From Cupriavidus sp. BIS7 (GTDB lineage: Bacteria > Pseudomonadota > Gammaproteobacteria > Burkholderiales > Burkholderiaceae): a stretch of DNA of 64,000 nucleotides. Under the pieces are notes generated by a model. It was not told the DNA's origin. It saw only the letters and a list, made by a program, of their open reading frames with translations, and made no database searches. The stretch lies in NCBI RefSeq assembly GCF_000292345.1, contig NZ_ALOU01000016.1:91731-155730 (forward strand), read 5' to 3'. How positions within the stretch are numbered: the first letter of the stretch is position 1; each line of letters begins with the position of its first letter. Position numbers and translations under genes: made by a program. This document shows, piece by piece, positions 7,091-15,801 of this stretch.

Positions 7091-9442
7091 TCAGACAGAG
7101 GCCACGGTGGCCTGCACGGCCTCCACGGCGTCGAGGATCGCTTCGCTGGTGGCGGGCGCGCGCAGCGGCGGGTTGACCTTGTAGTCGCCCACTGCGGCAA
7201 TCGCGTCGCGAATCGCGAAGAACACGGAGAACGGCAGCAGCAGCGGCGGTTCGCCAACGGCCTTCGAGCGATGGATGCTGTCCTCGACGTTGCGGTTCTG
7301 GAACAGCCGCACGTTGAACTCTTCCGGGCAGTCGTTGATCGTCGGAATTTTGTAGGTCGACGGTGCGTGCGTCATCAGCTTGCCGCTCTGGTTCCACCAC
7401 AATTCCTCGGTGGTCAGCCAGCCCATGCCCTGGATGAACGCGCCTTCCACCTGGCCGATGTCGATGGCCGGATTCAGCGACTTGCCCGCGTCGTGCAACG
7501 CATCGGCACGCAGCAGCTTCCATTCGCCGGTCAGCGTATCGACCAGCACTTCGGAGCACGCCGCGCCATAGGCGTAGTAGTAGAACGGCCGACCGTGCAG
7601 CGCCTTCTGGTCCCAATGCAGCTTGGGCGTGGTGTAGAAGCCGTCGGACCACAGCTGCACCCGGGCCACGTAGGCCTCGCGGGCCAGGTCGCCGAACGAC
7701 AGGCGCAGTTCTCCCGCCACCACGAGGTCGTCGCCGAAGCGCACTTCTTCGACGGGCACGCCGGCCTTGCGCGCGGCGAAAGTGGCCAGCCGTTCGCGGA
7801 TCTGGCGCGCGGCATCCTGCGCGGCCTTGCCGTTCAGGTCGGCGCCGGTCGATGCGGCCGTTGCCGACGTGTTGGCGACCTTGCTCGTATCGGTGGCCGT
7901 CACGCGCACGCGCTCCATGCGGATGCCGAGTTCATGCGCCACGACCATCGCCACCTTGGTGTTCAGGCCCTGGCCCATCTCGGTGCCACCGTGGTTCACG
8001 AGCACCGAGCCGTCGTTATAGACGTGCACCAGCGCACCAGCCTGGTTGTAGTGGGCCACGTTGAACGAGATGCCGAACTTGACCGGCGTAATGGCGATGC
8101 CCTTCTTGAGGATCGGGCTCGTCTCGTTGAACGCGCGCGTCGCGGTGCGGCGGGCCTGGTATTCGCTGGACGCCACGAGTTCGTCGATCAGCTCGTGGAT
8201 GACGTTGTCCTCGACGGTCTGGCCGTACGGCGTGACGTTGTTATCGGTCCTGCCGTAGAAGTTGGCGCGTCGCACCTCGAGCGAATCCTTGCCCACGTTG
8301 CGCGCGATGTTGTCGAGGATGTACTCCACGGCGAACGCGCCCTGCGGGCCGCCGAAGCCGCGGAACGCGGTGTTGCTCTGCGTGTTGGTCTTGCCGCAGT
8401 AGCCGTCGATCTGCACGTTCGGCAGCCAGTAGGCGTTGTCGAAGTGGCAGATCGCGCGCGTCATGACGGGACCAGACAGGTCCGCAGAGAAGCCGGCACG
8501 CGACACCATTTCCACGCGTACGCCTTCGATGTGGCCGGCGTCGTCGTGGCCAACTTCGAAATCGAACACGAAGTCATGGCGCTTGCCGGTGATCATCATG
8601 TCGTCGTCGCGGTCCGGGCGCAGCTTGACCGGGCACAGCAGCTTCCACGCGGCCAGAGACGCGCAGCAGGCGAACATTGCCGACTGCGATTCCTTGCCGC
8701 CGAAACCGCCACCCATGCGGCGGCATTCCACCAGCACCTGGTGCGCATGCCAGCCGAGCATGTGGGCCACGGCGTGCTGCATTTCGGTCGGGTGCTGCGT
8801 CGAGCACCAGACGTGCATGCCGTCGTTCTCGCGCGGCGCGGCGTAGGCGATCTGGCCTTCCAGGTAGAACTGCTCCTGGCCGCCGAGATGGATCTTGCCG
8901 GTATCGCGATGGATGGCGGCGTCGATGTGGCGCGCGGGCTCGCCGCGCTTCAGGTGCATCGGCGGCAGCACGTAGCTGCCCGCAGCATGCGCGGCCTCGG
9001 GCGAAAGCACGGGCGGCAGGTCTTCGTAGTCGATGTCGGCCAGGCGCGCGGCGCGGCGTGCCGCGTCATGCGACGACGCCACCACGATAAAGATCGGCTG
9101 GCCGATGAACTGGACCACGTCCTTCGCCAGGATCGGATCGTCATGAATGATCGGGCCGCAGTCGTTGACACCGGGGATGTCGTTGACGGTCAGCACCGAC
9201 ACCACGCCAGGCGCCTTGCGTACGCGGTCGAGATTGATCGACTTCAGGCGGGCATGGGCGCGTGCGCTCATGCCGAGCGCGGCGTGCAGCGTGCCGGCCA
9301 GCTCGGGGATGTCGTCGGTATAGGTGGCAGTGCCGGCCACGTGCAGGTGGGCCGATTCATGCGGGCGGGAAATGCCCACTTGCGGCGCCGATTCGGCAGC
9401 CACGCTGGCGTCGAGCAGGAAGGGTTCGGTTTGCTTGTTCAT
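7091..9442 (-). CDS. xdhB: Xanthine dehydrogenase, molybdopterin-binding subunit XdhB
   Basis: Large catalytic subunit (783 residues) of bacterial xanthine dehydrogenase, hydroxylating hypoxanthine and xanthine to urate at a Mo centre. Family motifs are present in order: an N-terminal a/b-hammerhead segment (GTATYTDDIPE), the Mo-pterin loop MGGGFGGKE near 245-253, AFRGFGGPQG near 355, and the C-terminal VGEPPL whose Glu is the general base. Length fits the two-subunit XdhAB form. It starts 11 bases after xdhA, so translation of the two is likely coupled. All subunits are intact. Confidence 0.96.
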   Translation of the reverse strand: MNKQTEPFLLDASVAAESAPQVGISRPHESAHLHVAGTATYTDDIPELAGTLHAALGMSARAHARLKSINLDRVRKAPGVVSVLTVNDIPGVNDCGPIIHDDPILAKDVVQFIGQPIFIVVASSHDAARRAARLADIDYEDLPPVLSPEAAHAAGSYVLPPMHLKRGEPARHIDAAIHRDTGKIHLGGQEQFYLEGQIAYAAPRENDGMHVWCSTQHPTEMQHAVAHMLGWHAHQVLVECRRMGGGFGGKESQSAMFACCASLAAWKLLCPVKLRPDRDDDMMITGKRHDFVFDFEVGHDDAGHIEGVRVEMVSRAGFSADLSGPVMTRAICHFDNAYWLPNVQIDGYCGKTNTQSNTAFRGFGGPQGAFAVEYILDNIARNVGKDSLEVRRANFYGRTDNNVTPYGQTVEDNVIHELIDELVASSEYQARRTATRAFNETSPILKKGIAITPVKFGISFNVAHYNQAGALVHVYNDGSVLVNHGGTEMGQGLNTKVAMVVAHELGIRMERVRVTATDTSKVANTSATAASTGADLNGKAAQDAARQIRERLATFAARKAGVPVEEVRFGDDLVVAGELRLSFGDLAREAYVARVQLWSDGFYTTPKLHWDQKALHGRPFYYYAYGAACSEVLVDTLTGEWKLLRADALHDAGKSLNPAIDIGQVEGAFIQGMGWLTTEELWWNQSGKLMTHAPSTYKIPTINDCPEEFNVRLFQNRNVEDSIHRSKAVGEPPLLLPFSVFFAIRDAIAAVGDYKVNPPLRAPATSEAILDAVEAVQATVASV

Positions 9443-9453
9443 GCGTGCTCTCC

Positions 9454-10950
<1,497 letters not shown>

Positions 10951-11090
10951 GATCTTCTCTCTTTCGGGGATGGCGGAAACATAGCACCGGGCCTTTCATG
11001 CAATATTCGGCCCATGTGATATGCCCCATCAAGGCGTGCGGCCCAGGGCGGGCCCGCGGCGCAACCCCAGCCCCCGGGCGGTCTGGCGCC

Positions 11091-11114
11091 GATCTACGGG
11101 TCTTCCCGTAGATC
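11091..11114. promoter_or_regulatory. Candidate LysR operator between xdhA and the regulator
   Basis: Perfect inverted repeat: arm GATCTACGGG (11091-11100), four-base spacer TCTT, then its exact complement (11105-11114). It includes the T-N11-A spacing of LysR-type sites. It lies 141 bases upstream of xdhA and 114 upstream of the regulator start. Binding is inferred from symmetry and position. Confidence 0.6.
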
Positions 11115-11227
11115 GTCTGGACTAGCCGCCGTATTTGACCGTTTCCGGGGTGGCTGTCTTACACTATGCGCCGTTCCCTTCCCTCACGCCACCCACGCCA
11201 GCCCGCCATGACAGGCTGGCATCTGCC

Positions 11228-12178
11228 ATGCACGGACGCGACCATCTCGATACTTATTTGCTGCGGGTGCTGCATACCCTGCTGACCGAGCAGAGCGTGA
11301 CGCGCACCGCCGTGCGCCTGGGCCAGTCTCAGCCCGCCATCAGCAATACGCTGAAGCGGCTGCGCGAAATCACCGGTGACGCCATCCTGGTGCGCGGCAA
11401 GAGCGGCATGGTGCCGACCGAGCGCGGCCGCGAACTGCTGTTGCTGGCCGAGCAGAGCCTGGCGGCGATGGATCGCATTGCGCGCCCACCGCAGCAGTTC
11501 GACCCGACCACCACCACGCGCACGTTCCACCTTGGCGCGCCCGATTATCTCGATGCATTCTTCCTGCCGAATATCGTCGAGCGCGTGCGGCGGCTGGCGC
11601 CGGGCGCGAAGCTGTTCGTGCATCCGATGACGCAGTCGACGGACTTCCTCGACGCGCTGGAGCAGGGTCACCTCGATATCGTGGTTGGCAACTGGCTGTC
11701 GCCGCCCGAACACCTGCATATTTCGCCGCTGTTCGATGACGAGGTGGTCTGCATGCTTGGCGCGCAGCACCCGCTGGCGCGCCATGGGCTGACGCTGAGG
11801 CACTACCTGGAAATGCCGCACCTGGCGCCCGCGCCGTATGCATCGATGCAGCGCAGCATGATCGACCAGGCGCTGGCCGAGCAGGGCTACAAGCGCAATA
11901 TCCAGGTCACGCTGCCGTATTTCGGGCTGGTGCCATACGTGCTGATGAAGACGGACATGGTGTTCACCACGGGCCGGCAGTTTGCCGCGCACTACGCGCA
12001 GTACCTGCCGATCCGCATGGTGCCGTCGCCGGTGCAGTTCCCGCGCATGCGCTTCTACCAGCTATGGCATGAGCGCTGCCATGCGGCGCCGGACGTGATG
12101 TGGCTGCGCCGCATGATTGCCGAGGTAGCGACGGACCTGCCGCAGTTGCCGCGGCTGGAATCCAGCGCGGCAAGCTGA
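11228..12178 (+). CDS. LysR-family transcriptional regulator, likely regulator of the xdh operon
   Basis: A 316-residue LysR-type regulator. The N-terminal winged helix-turn-helix reads SVTRTAVRLGQSQPAISNTL (about 23-42); a periplasmic-binding-like effector domain fills the remainder (NodD/LinR-like subgroup by the LGAPDYLDAFFLP stretch). The ATG at 11228 gives a normal N-terminus; a longer frame from 11135 would be Pro-rich and atypical. Divergent orientation from xdhA suggests that it controls the purine genes, with a purine intermediate as possible effector. That is inference from context. An AGCCCC/GGGGCT stem overlaps its stop codon (12178-12196), without a T run. Confidence 0.88.
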   Translation: MHGRDHLDTYLLRVLHTLLTEQSVTRTAVRLGQSQPAISNTLKRLREITGDAILVRGKSGMVPTERGRELLLLAEQSLAAMDRIARPPQQFDPTTTTRTFHLGAPDYLDAFFLPNIVERVRRLAPGAKLFVHPMTQSTDFLDALEQGHLDIVVGNWLSPPEHLHISPLFDDEVVCMLGAQHPLARHGLTLRHYLEMPHLAPAPYASMQRSMIDQALAEQGYKRNIQVTLPYFGLVPYVLMKTDMVFTTGRQFAAHYAQYLPIRMVPSPVQFPRMRFYQLWHERCHAAPDVMWLRRMIAEVATDLPQLPRLESSAAS

Positions 12179-12206
12179 GCCCCGCGCCCCGGGGCTTGCG
12201 GCGCTG

Positions 12207-13061
12207 TCACTTGCCCTTGTAGTCGGGGAAGAAAAGCTGCTCGCCCTCTACCTTGTAGCCGGCGATGGCGTCCTGGCCTTCCTTCGACGTCACCCACTCG
12301 ACGAACTTCATTGCATCGGCATAGTTGATGCCCGGGTGTTTGGCCGGATTCACGGCAATCACGCCGTACGGGTTGAACATCTGCGGGTCGCCCTGCAGCG
12401 CGATGGCAAGGCCGGTTTTCGCGCGATAGGCGCCATAGGTGGCGCGGTCCGACAGCGTGTAGCCGGGTAGCTGCGCCGCCATCGTCAGCACCTCACCCAT
12501 GCCAAGGCCGGCGCTGACGTACCACGGCTGGCCCTTGGGCTCGATGCCAGCCTTCTTCCAGTAGTCCTTCTCCATCACGTCGGTGCCGGAGTTGTCGCCG
12601 CGCGAGATGAACTTGCTGCCGCTGACGGCCAGCTTTCTGAATCCGGCGATGACGTCCTTGCCGCCCTTGAGTCCGGCCGGATCATTCGCGGGGCCGACGA
12701 CGATGAAGTCGTTGTACATGACGTCCCGGCGGTTCACGCCGTAACCGGCCGCTATGAATTCGTCTTCCAGCTTGCGCGCGTGAACCAGCAGCACGTCGAC
12801 GTCGCCCATCTCCCCCAACTTCATGGCCTTGCCCGACCCGACGGCGATCACCTTCACATTGATGCCGGTTTTCTGTTCGAACTTCGGCAGCAGGTACTTG
12901 AGCAGGCCGGAATTTTCGGTGCTTGTGGTGGTGGCCATCTTCAGGTCCGCCGCATTCACTGCGCCATATGCTGTCGAGAGCACAAGAAATGCCAGTGCGC
13001 CCGTGGTGGCGGGGAGACCGTGAAACCGGCGGATTGATTGGGGACTACGGCGTTCAGACAT
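12207..13061 (-). CDS. tupA: Tungstate-binding periplasmic protein TupA
   Basis: Substrate-binding protein (284 residues) of the TupA family, which captures tungstate with very high affinity. After a signal peptide ending near GAVNAADLK, the mature start carries the diagnostic TTTSTENSGLL, followed by VGSGKAMKLGEMGDVDVLLVH and SRGDNSGTD, typical of oxyanion binding. ATG at 13061 follows AAGGAA by eight bases and is preferred to the TTG two codons upstream. The permease (TupB) and ATPase (TupC) genes are not next to it: the downstream neighbour is the convergent LysR gene. It is divergent from a ModE-like regulator, which suggests oxyanion-responsive control. Confidence 0.88.
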   Translation of the reverse strand: MSERRSPQSIRRFHGLPATTGALAFLVLSTAYGAVNAADLKMATTTSTENSGLLKYLLPKFEQKTGINVKVIAVGSGKAMKLGEMGDVDVLLVHARKLEDEFIAAGYGVNRRDVMYNDFIVVGPANDPAGLKGGKDVIAGFRKLAVSGSKFISRGDNSGTDVMEKDYWKKAGIEPKGQPWYVSAGLGMGEVLTMAAQLPGYTLSDRATYGAYRAKTGLAIALQGDPQMFNPYGVIAVNPAKHPGINYADAMKFVEWVTSKEGQDAIAGYKVEGEQLFFPDYKGK

Positions 13062-13203
13062 GTGCAATTCCTTCTCTTATGTTTTTGGAAACACAATTGC
13101 CATTGCGGCGAAGCTTCGTGGAGAATGCGCGAATCGTCGTGGAAACCGAGGCACACGATTGTCGGCGAGCCACCAGACCTCGTAAATATGCAAGGCGAAA
13201 CAT

Positions 13204-14301
13204 ATGACTTTCCGCTTCGACCTGTTCCCGGTCATTGCCGCCGATGACAACCCACGCGCCAACGGCAAGGTGTTCCAACTGCTCAAGGCCGTGCGCGAGA
13301 CCGGGTCGCTGCATCGGGCGGCGCAGGAGATCGGGCTCTCCTACCGGCATGCCTGGGGCGTGATGCGCACATGGGAAGAGATGCTTGGCCGCGCGATGCT
13401 GGACATGGAACGCGGCCGTGGTGCTTCGCTGACGCGCTTCGGCGAGCGCCTGCTGCGTGCCGAAATGCGCCTGCGCGAGACGATCGATCCGGCCGTGCAG
13501 AAGGCGATGGCGGAGTTCCTGAGCGATCTCGACGATGCCGCACAGCCGCAGACCGTGCTGCATTTCTCCGGCAGCCATGACCCGGCCGTGGAAACGCTGG
13601 CCGGCGCGCTAAAGGAAACACCGGCGCCACTGCAGCTCGACACCGTGTTCTGCGGCAGCGTGGAGGGGCTGGTCTGCCTGCAGGAGCGTCAGTCCGAACT
13701 GGCTGGCTTCTATGTTTCGCCGATCCAGACGGCGGGCTCGGTGGCGCATGTGACGCTGCGCAAGTGGCTGCGGCCCGCCACGGTGCGGCTGGTGCGGCTG
13801 GCTTGGCGCGAGCAGGGGCTGATCGTGGCGCCCGACATGGCGCGCGAGATCCGAGACCTGCGCGATCTGGCCCGCACGGGCGCGCGCTTTATCAATCGCC
13901 AGCGCAGTTCGGGCACGCGCATGCTGTTCGACCAGTTGCTGGCCTCGCACGGGCTGTATCCGGACCAGATCACCGGCTACGACGATCCCGAGTTCAGCAA
14001 CGACAAGGTTGCCGAAGCGGTCCACGCGGGCCGTGCGCAGGTCGGCTTTGGCCTGCGCATGAACGCGGAGGCGCACGGGCTCACGTTCGTGCCGCTGACG
14101 CGCGAGGCCTATTACCTGGCGCTGCGCAAGAACGACCAGAATGCGCCGTGGGTGACGGCGCTGTTGTCGCTGATTTCGGACCCTGCCTTCGTGCGCCGTA
14201 TCGAGCAACTTCCGGGATACACGGCAGCGGAGCCGGCAGGCATCCTGACGCCGCAGCAAGCGTTGCCCTGGTATGGTCCGGATGGCAAGGAAGGGGCCTG
14301 A
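13204..14301 (+). CDS. ModE-type HTH regulator fused to a periplasmic-binding-like domain
   Basis: Protein of 365 residues with two parts. Residues about 15-85 form a ModE/LysR-like winged helix (SLHRAAQEIGLSYRHAWGVM, then GASLTRFGERLL). Residues about 115-350 match the PBP-like domain (PF12727 type) with NRQRSSGTRMLFDQLL and GRAQVGFGLR, related to molybdate/tungstate-binding domains. Divergence from tupA, with 142 bases between, indicates a molybdate- or tungstate-responsive regulator, analogous to TunR/ModE proteins though lacking an evident TOBE pair. Possible operators in the spacer are the palindrome CGAAGCTTCG (13109-13118) and TGTTT/AAACA (13080-13093). The ligand is inferred. Confidence 0.8.
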   Translation: MTFRFDLFPVIAADDNPRANGKVFQLLKAVRETGSLHRAAQEIGLSYRHAWGVMRTWEEMLGRAMLDMERGRGASLTRFGERLLRAEMRLRETIDPAVQKAMAEFLSDLDDAAQPQTVLHFSGSHDPAVETLAGALKETPAPLQLDTVFCGSVEGLVCLQERQSELAGFYVSPIQTAGSVAHVTLRKWLRPATVRLVRLAWREQGLIVAPDMAREIRDLRDLARTGARFINRQRSSGTRMLFDQLLASHGLYPDQITGYDDPEFSNDKVAEAVHAGRAQVGFGLRMNAEAHGLTFVPLTREAYYLALRKNDQNAPWVTALLSLISDPAFVRRIEQLPGYTAAEPAGILTPQQALPWYGPDGKEGA

Positions 14302-14338
14302 CCCGAAGGCGGTGATGCGAATCGTGGGGTGACGGAAA

Positions 14339-14382
14339 TTGGCTGAATTACCATTTTTAGCGGCCGTCGCCTAACGAATACT
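14339..14382 (+). promoter_or_regulatory. Upstream block shared with the third DUF1120 gene
   Basis: TTGGCTGAATT (14339-14349), a T-rich run, GCCG and GAATACT (14376-14382) recur with identical 37-base spacing at 21669-21712, in front of the paralogue at 21748. A weak promoter can be read as the T-run for -35 and AATACT for -10. Conservation between paralogues is the main support. Confidence 0.5.
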
Positions 14383-14420
14383 TCAAAGCAGAGCAACACA
14401 ACCAGCTTTGGAGATTCATC

Positions 14421-15104
14421 ATGAAATTCGCTCATCAACGAATCGTCACGCCGCTATTCGTGGCGCTTGCGGCGGCGTTCGCAACGACTTCCGCGTTGGC
14501 AGCCGAATCGGTGGACCTGGCGGTCAAGGGCGTGATCCGGCCATCGGCTTGCAACGTTTCCGTTTCGACCAGCGAGCTCGACTTTGGCACGATTTCCGCG
14601 CAGACCCTGAGCGAGACGGCCATGACGGTGCTCGAAAGCCGTCCGGTCACCGTCAACGTAGCCTGTGACGCGGATACCGTGCTCGCAATTTCCACGGCCG
14701 ATGGCCGTGCGGGGACGGCACAGGCCGGTGCTCTCCAGGCGATCAGCGCGAGTGTCCCTGACAGTTACGGCTATGGGCTCGGTGAAGTCGCCGGGCGGAG
14801 AATCGGCGCCTTTGCAGTGACGCTGGGGGATGCCACGGTCGATGGTGCTGCCGGTCGTCGTCTCCGCAAGGACACTAACGAGTCGCGATGGTATGCAATA
14901 ACCAACCAGGCGGACGCAGTTATCCGTACGACACGTTGGACCGCATACGCAAGCGCAGCGGCGCCTACCACCCCGATGCCGGTCAGTACCGTCAGTCAGG
15001 TCTATACGATTCAGCCTGTGATCAACACGACAGCCAACTTGCCAGAATTGACGCAGGGGATTCCGATGGATGGCCAGTTGACCTTCACGGTGCAGTATCT
15101 TTGA
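14421..15104 (+). CDS. DUF1120 secreted pilin-like protein (paralogue 1)
   Basis: Secreted protein of 227 residues. A signal peptide (MKFAHQRIVT... to ALA, about 1-28) precedes an all-beta domain with two Cys (44 and 82) likely disulfide bonded. The C-terminus is an alternating hydrophobic strand ending LTFTVQYL with penultimate Tyr, reminiscent of chaperone-usher pilins. DUF1120 has no firm function; fimbrial relation is inference. Two paralogues occur in this window (19418-20101 and 21748-22428), both with matching Cys positions and C-terminus. No usher or chaperone gene is nearby. A good Shine-Dalgarno (GGAG) precedes the ATG by about 8 bases. Confidence 0.8.
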   Translation: MKFAHQRIVTPLFVALAAAFATTSALAAESVDLAVKGVIRPSACNVSVSTSELDFGTISAQTLSETAMTVLESRPVTVNVACDADTVLAISTADGRAGTAQAGALQAISASVPDSYGYGLGEVAGRRIGAFAVTLGDATVDGAAGRRLRKDTNESRWYAITNQADAVIRTTRWTAYASAAAPTTPMPVSTVSQVYTIQPVINTTANLPELTQGIPMDGQLTFTVQYL

Positions 15105-15200
15105 AGCAGCATCCAAGCCGGACCAGGCGCCCGAAGCGGCCCCCTGGCGCGGCCGTATTACACTCTTCGCAAGTCCGTTGCGACAAAAGCGAGGAATCCC

Positions 15201-15797
15201 ATGCTGCAAACCGCCGCGCTGGCTGCAGGCATGTCCTGGGCCAGCGGCCTGCGCCTTTACCTGGCCGTGCTGACTGCGGGCGTGCTGGCCCGCCTGGGCT
15301 GGCTCGACCTGCCGCCCGGCCTGCACGTGCTTGAGTCCTGGTGGGTCATCGGTATTGCTGGTGCGATGGCCGTGGCCGAGTTCGTGGCGGACAAGGTGCC
15401 GGGATTCGACACGGTCTGGGATGGCATCCAGACCTTCATCAGGATTCCCGCCGGGGCGATCCTGGCGGCAGCCGCGTTCGGGCAGCTCGATCCACAGTGG
15501 ATGGTGGCCGCGGGCCTGATTGGCGGCACGCTGGCCGGCACCGCGCATGCAACCAAGGCGGGTACGCGTGCATTGATCAATGTATCGCCCGAACCATTTT
15601 CGAACTGGGTTGCCTCATTCACCGAAGACATCACCGCGGCCGGCGGGCTGCTGCTGGCGTTCTTCCTGCCCGTTGTATTCCTGGTCCTGCTGGTTCTGTT
15701 CCTGATCGTCGCCGCCTGGCTGCTGCCGAAGCTGTGGCGCGGCGTGCGGCGGCTTCATGCAAGCCTGCGCGGCAATGCCGACAACCAGCGTCCATAG
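15201..15797 (+). CDS. DUF4126 membrane protein
   Basis: Membrane protein of 198 residues matching the DUF4126 family, function unknown. It begins MLQTAALAAGMSWASGLRLY, a family-typical opening, and contains about five hydrophobic segments with glycine-rich stretches (GLIGGTLAGTAHATKAGTRA near 110-130). The final hydrophobic helix (about 150-175) is followed by a basic tail. GAGGAA sits about 10 bases before the ATG. It ends four bases before the ABC permease start, so the two are probably cotranscribed. Confidence 0.8.
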   Translation: MLQTAALAAGMSWASGLRLYLAVLTAGVLARLGWLDLPPGLHVLESWWVIGIAGAMAVAEFVADKVPGFDTVWDGIQTFIRIPAGAILAAAAFGQLDPQWMVAAGLIGGTLAGTAHATKAGTRALINVSPEPFSNWVASFTEDITAAGGLLLAFFLPVVFLVLLVLFLIVAAWLLPKLWRGVRRLHASLRGNADNQRP

Positions 15798-15801
15798 ATC
15801 G

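Noticed and set aside
12178..12196. Hairpin at the end of the LysR gene as a terminator
   Set aside because: Six-base stem overlaps the stop codon and no T run follows, so it is noted only in the gene entry.
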